Below are positions 61,791-64,000 of a stretch of 64,000 nucleotides of DNA, in pieces. Each line of letters opens with the position of its first letter. Position 1 is the stretch's first letter. The position numbers and the translations under genes are program-made. The notes below the pieces were generated by a model. The model was not told where the DNA came from. It worked only from the letters and a program-made list of their open reading frames with translations, and ran no database searches. The stretch comes from Pseudomonas sp. SCA2728.1_7 (GTDB lineage Bacteria > Pseudomonadota > Gammaproteobacteria > Pseudomonadales > Pseudomonadaceae). Location: contig NZ_CP073104.1 in the NCBI RefSeq assembly GCF_018138145.1, positions 1,302,001 to 1,366,000 of the forward strand, in the 5' to 3' direction.

Positions 61791-62545
61791 GGCGCGGTAC
61801 TCTCAAAAAAGGCTGTCGGTTGATCAAACGAAGAAACGGCGGGAGCTACGAGTTCAGAGAAGCCGCACACCGGTCTCCAGAACACCGGTGTGCGGCTGAC
61901 CGTCGACGGCGTGGAAAGCGAAAGAAACCCCTGAAACCGCAGAACCCCCAACCTGGCGAAAAAGCAGGTCATCTGCTCCTTCCACTTCTCAAGTCCGGTG
62001 AACTCCGATACTCGCAACTCTCGCACGACATTCAGAACACTGATCCAGGAATGAAGAATCAGTTGTCCGTGCCAGATGTCGGCTCGACTGATCGCGTTAA
62101 GGCCCGAACTGATTTCAGGCGCGATAAACAGGTGATAAGCGTCCTTACGCTCTGTGTCGGTCAGAAACTCATGCCACTGACGGTGCAATTGGTCCTCACC
62201 ACTCAATGGCGCGTTCCACTTGAACTCGACCAGCAGAATGCGCCGCTCGCCGGACGACCAACCGAGTTCAACAACCAGATCTGGCTCGACGCCACGGCGC
62301 GGCCAAAAACGCATGCGGGCATGGCTGACAGGCGCATCCGGAAACGCGGGCTGAATAACGCGCCCCTCCCGTCTCAACAGGCCTTGCCAAAACAGTCCCA
62401 CAGCAGGGGCCGGCAGATAATCCAGCGGACCCATGATCAGTGCAGTTATTTCATCCTCTTCGCACACACGTTTTTCACCGTGTTCGCGATGACCGAGATA
62501 GCGCCTGTACAGATGACTTTTTCCATGATTAAAGGCATGTAGCAT
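61787..62545 (-). CDS. PD-(D/E)XK nuclease-like protein, first gene of a three-gene island
   Basis: A 252-residue protein with the signature of restriction-endonuclease-fold nucleases: Asp89 in GVEPDLVVEL, then after a hairpin Glu107-x-Lys109 in ILLVEFKWNAP; an N-terminal helix with EEDEIT (29-34) could add a further acidic residue. LHRQWHEFL follows as the supporting helix. I chose the ATG at 62545, where the basic, conserved-looking MLHAFNHGKSHLYRRYL begins; an ATG at 62635 would extend to just 12 bases from the LysR stop. The context and genes of unknown type beside it suggest DNA or RNA cleavage in a defence or mobile-element role. Confidence 0.7.
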   Translation of the reverse strand: MLHAFNHGKSHLYRRYLGHREHGEKRVCEEDEITALIMGPLDYLPAPAVGLFWQGLLRREGRVIQPAFPDAPVSHARMRFWPRRGVEPDLVVELGWSSGERRILLVEFKWNAPLSGEDQLHRQWHEFLTDTERKDAYHLFIAPEISSGLNAISRADIWHGQLILHSWISVLNVVRELRVSEFTGLEKWKEQMTCFFARLGVLRFQGFLSLSTPSTVSRTPVFWRPVCGFSELVAPAVSSFDQPTAFFESTAP

Positions 62546-62647
62546 TCCGTTGGCTTCGCTGTTCCTGATAAGAGCCGAATGATGGCCTTTCGCCCCACTT
62601 TTTACCAGCGATCCACGATTCAGACTCGTCTGCATTACACGCCTGAG

Positions 62648-63541
62648 TCAGACAGGTACTCGCTCCGCCCGCACCACGCCGCGCTCTTCCAGCAAGCGCA
62701 CAAACATGCTCAAACTGCGCGACACCGTGCCCCGTCGCCACACCAGCCAAGTGGTCAGGTAGCGAAAATCCGCCGTCAGCGGCCAGACACTCACGGTGGC
62801 GCTGCCCGGCATGCTCTGCAGCATTTTTCGCGGCATCAGCGCCAGTCCGGCACCGGCGCTGACGCAGGCGAGCATGCCGTGGTAGGACTCCATTTCGAAG
62901 ATCTTGCCCGGCACCGCCGCGTCGGTGCTGAACCATTTTTCGAAGTGATGACGATAGGAGCAGTTGGAGCGGAAGGCGTAGATATTCTCGCCATTCACAT
63001 CCGCTGCACGTTTTACGGGCGCGTGATTGAGCGGCGCGATAATGACCATCTCCTCTTCAAACGCCGGCACACCTTCCAGCGTCGGATGCAGCACCGGGCC
63101 GTCGACAAACGCTGCGGCCAGGCGCCCGGAGAGCACGCCGTCGATCATCGTGCCGGACGGCCCGGTGGACAGGTCGAGGTCGACTTTCGGGTGCAACTGG
63201 TTGTACGCCGCGAGCAATTCGGGAATGCGTACCGCGGCCGTACTTTCCAGCGAACCCAATGGAAACGCGCCCTGCGGTTCCTCCCCCGCCACCGTAGCCC
63301 GAGCCTCCTGCACCAGATCGAGAATCCGTCGCGCGTATTCAAGAAAACTCCACCCCGCCGGGGACAAACGCAAACGGCTTTTCTCGCGGATAAACAGATC
63401 AACGCCCAGGTCCTGCTCAAGTTGCTTGATCCGCGTGGTCAGGTTCGACGGCACGCGATGGATCTGCGCGGCGGCGGCGCTGATGCTGCCGTGTTCGGCA
63501 ACGGCTTTGAATATTTCCAGCTGCACCAGATCCACAGTCAT
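62648..63541 (-). CDS. LysR-family regulator
   Basis: A 297-residue LysR-type regulator with [20 protein letters not shown] and [17 protein letters not shown] in its DNA-binding domain and a full effector domain. The ATG at 63541 starts [11 protein letters not shown]; the ORF is open further upstream but that part overlaps the divergent promoter. It is divergent from an aldehyde dehydrogenase gene, 97 bases away, its probable target. Confidence 0.88.
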   Translation of the reverse strand: MTVDLVQLEIFKAVAEHGSISAAAAQIHRVPSNLTTRIKQLEQDLGVDLFIREKSRLRLSPAGWSFLEYARRILDLVQEARATVAGEEPQGAFPLGSLESTAAVRIPELLAAYNQLHPKVDLDLSTGPSGTMIDGVLSGRLAAAFVDGPVLHPTLEGVPAFEEEMVIIAPLNHAPVKRAADVNGENIYAFRSNCSYRHHFEKWFSTDAAVPGKIFEMESYHGMLACVSAGAGLALMPRKMLQSMPGSATVSVWPLTADFRYLTTWLVWRRGTVSRSLSMFVRLLEERGVVRAERVPV

Positions 63542-63638
63542 TCTCCAATCGTGAAAGAAACGATCTTTATTATTCAGTTTCCAGAAAACAAACACCACCC
63601 TACTCTAGGCTCATCCGACGAACCTGCAGGACGATGCC

Positions 63639-64000
63639 ATGAGCCAGATTTCCAGCCAGACCCACGCCATCTCGATCAACCCCGCCACGGGCGAGCAGAT
63701 CGGTCACTACGCATTTGAATCCGCCACTGCCCTCAACGCCGCGCTGACCCGCGCCGCCTACGGCTTCGGCAAATGGAAGCGCAAGCCGCTGCAGGATCGT
63801 TCGCGCTTGTTGAGCGCCCTCGCTGGCGCCTTGCGTGAAACCGCCGATGCCATGGCCACCATGATCACCCTGGAAATGGGCAAGCCGATCGCCCAGGCTC
63901 GCGGTGAAATCGAAAAATGCGCCAAGCTCTGCGAGTGGTACGCAGAGAATGGCCCGGCCATGCTCGACGCTGAACCGACCCAGGTTGAAGGCGGCAAGGC
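63639..64000 (+). CDS. aldehyde dehydrogenase, succinate-semialdehyde type (partial)
   Basis: The first 120 residues of an aldehyde dehydrogenase, cut by the window end. ISINPATGEQIGHYAFE, RSRLLSALAGALRE and MITLEMGKPIAQARGEIEKC are the standard N-terminal elements of the succinate-semialdehyde/NAD-dependent aldehyde dehydrogenase group. The catalytic cysteine lies beyond the window. The ATG at 63639 is the second of two nearby ATGs and is in the correct frame. The divergent LysR gene probably regulates it. Confidence 0.88.
   Translation, partial: MSQISSQTHAISINPATGEQIGHYAFESATALNAALTRAAYGFGKWKRKPLQDRSRLLSALAGALRETADAMATMITLEMGKPIAQARGEIEKCAKLCEWYAENGPAMLDAEPTQVEGGK

Noticed and set aside
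1..64000. CRISPR arrays, tRNA or rRNA genes, insertion sequences, prophage genes
   Set aside because: No regularly spaced repeats, no cloverleaf or rRNA sequence, and no transposase or integrase frame were seen; the repeats present are REP-type hairpins.

Overview
The window looks like chromosome of a fluorescent-group Pseudomonas. The supporting signs are GC-rich coding sequence with Pseudomonas-like codon use, several REP-type hairpins carrying the arm TGTAGGAGTGAGCCTGCTCG, a two-synthase methionine lifestyle (B12-independent MetE next to a cobalamin-riboswitch transporter), and many LysR, HxlR and AraC regulators. All calls were made by reading the sequence; no database search was run.

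Layout. 1-3378: 2-aminoethylphosphonate (phosphonatase) catabolism: end of an iron alcohol dehydrogenase, MFS transporter, LysR regulator, PhnX. 3392-4663: a repeat, a perfect Pho box with a terminator reading leftward (candidate PhoB-driven short RNA), and a short Ppx/GppA protein. 4715-8321: cobalamin riboswitch, BtuFCD-type importer, GNAT enzyme. 8536-13793: metE on the minus strand, divergent from a reverse-transsulfuration operon (cystathionine beta-synthase and gamma-lyase). 13809-17056: a structured, probably non-coding stretch, a small lipoprotein, a hybrid histidine kinase and a divergent LuxR-type response regulator.

17071-36969 is the centrepiece: a 20-kb NRPS-independent siderophore (NIS) locus. 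It holds a shortened Fur-like protein, two closely related TonB receptors (one with and one without a signalling domain), a SbnI/SerK-like serine kinase, a CitE-like aldolase, a SbnH-like decarboxylase, a SbnA-like synthase, an octopine/nopaline-type dehydrogenase where SbnB would be expected, one IucA/IucC synthetase, an MFS exporter, a class V PLP enzyme, FecI/FecR regulators and an Fe-siderophore ABC importer. Read together they predict 2,3-diaminopropionate made from O-phosphoserine and glutamate, citrylation, decarboxylation and a second citrylation, giving a rhizoferrin-like molecule with a two-carbon diamine linker. Both receptor genes carry the same ECF-type promoter with identical spacing.

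36980-45814: bile-acid-type symporter, AraC regulator, DyP peroxidase, Alx/TerC membrane protein, polyamine-type binding protein, and a divergent unit of NCS1 permease versus flavin reductase plus luciferase-like monooxygenase that carries two GntR-like palindromes. 45899-48735: glycosyltransferase, HxlR regulator, esterase. 48995-55313: flavin monooxygenase, RidA, DUF1028, M20 deacylase, LysR and a second NCS1 permease, probably a catabolic module for a nitrogenous compound. 55414-59647: glutathione transferase, HxlR, isochorismatase-like hydrolase, ketoglutarate-semialdehyde-type dehydrogenase, M24 peptidase homologue and a tail of a broken TOBE (molybdate-binding) gene. 59764-62545: a three-gene island of unrecognised proteins, one with a PD-(D/E)XK nuclease signature, the best candidate for an undescribed defence-like system. 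62648-64000: LysR and the start of a divergent aldehyde dehydrogenase.
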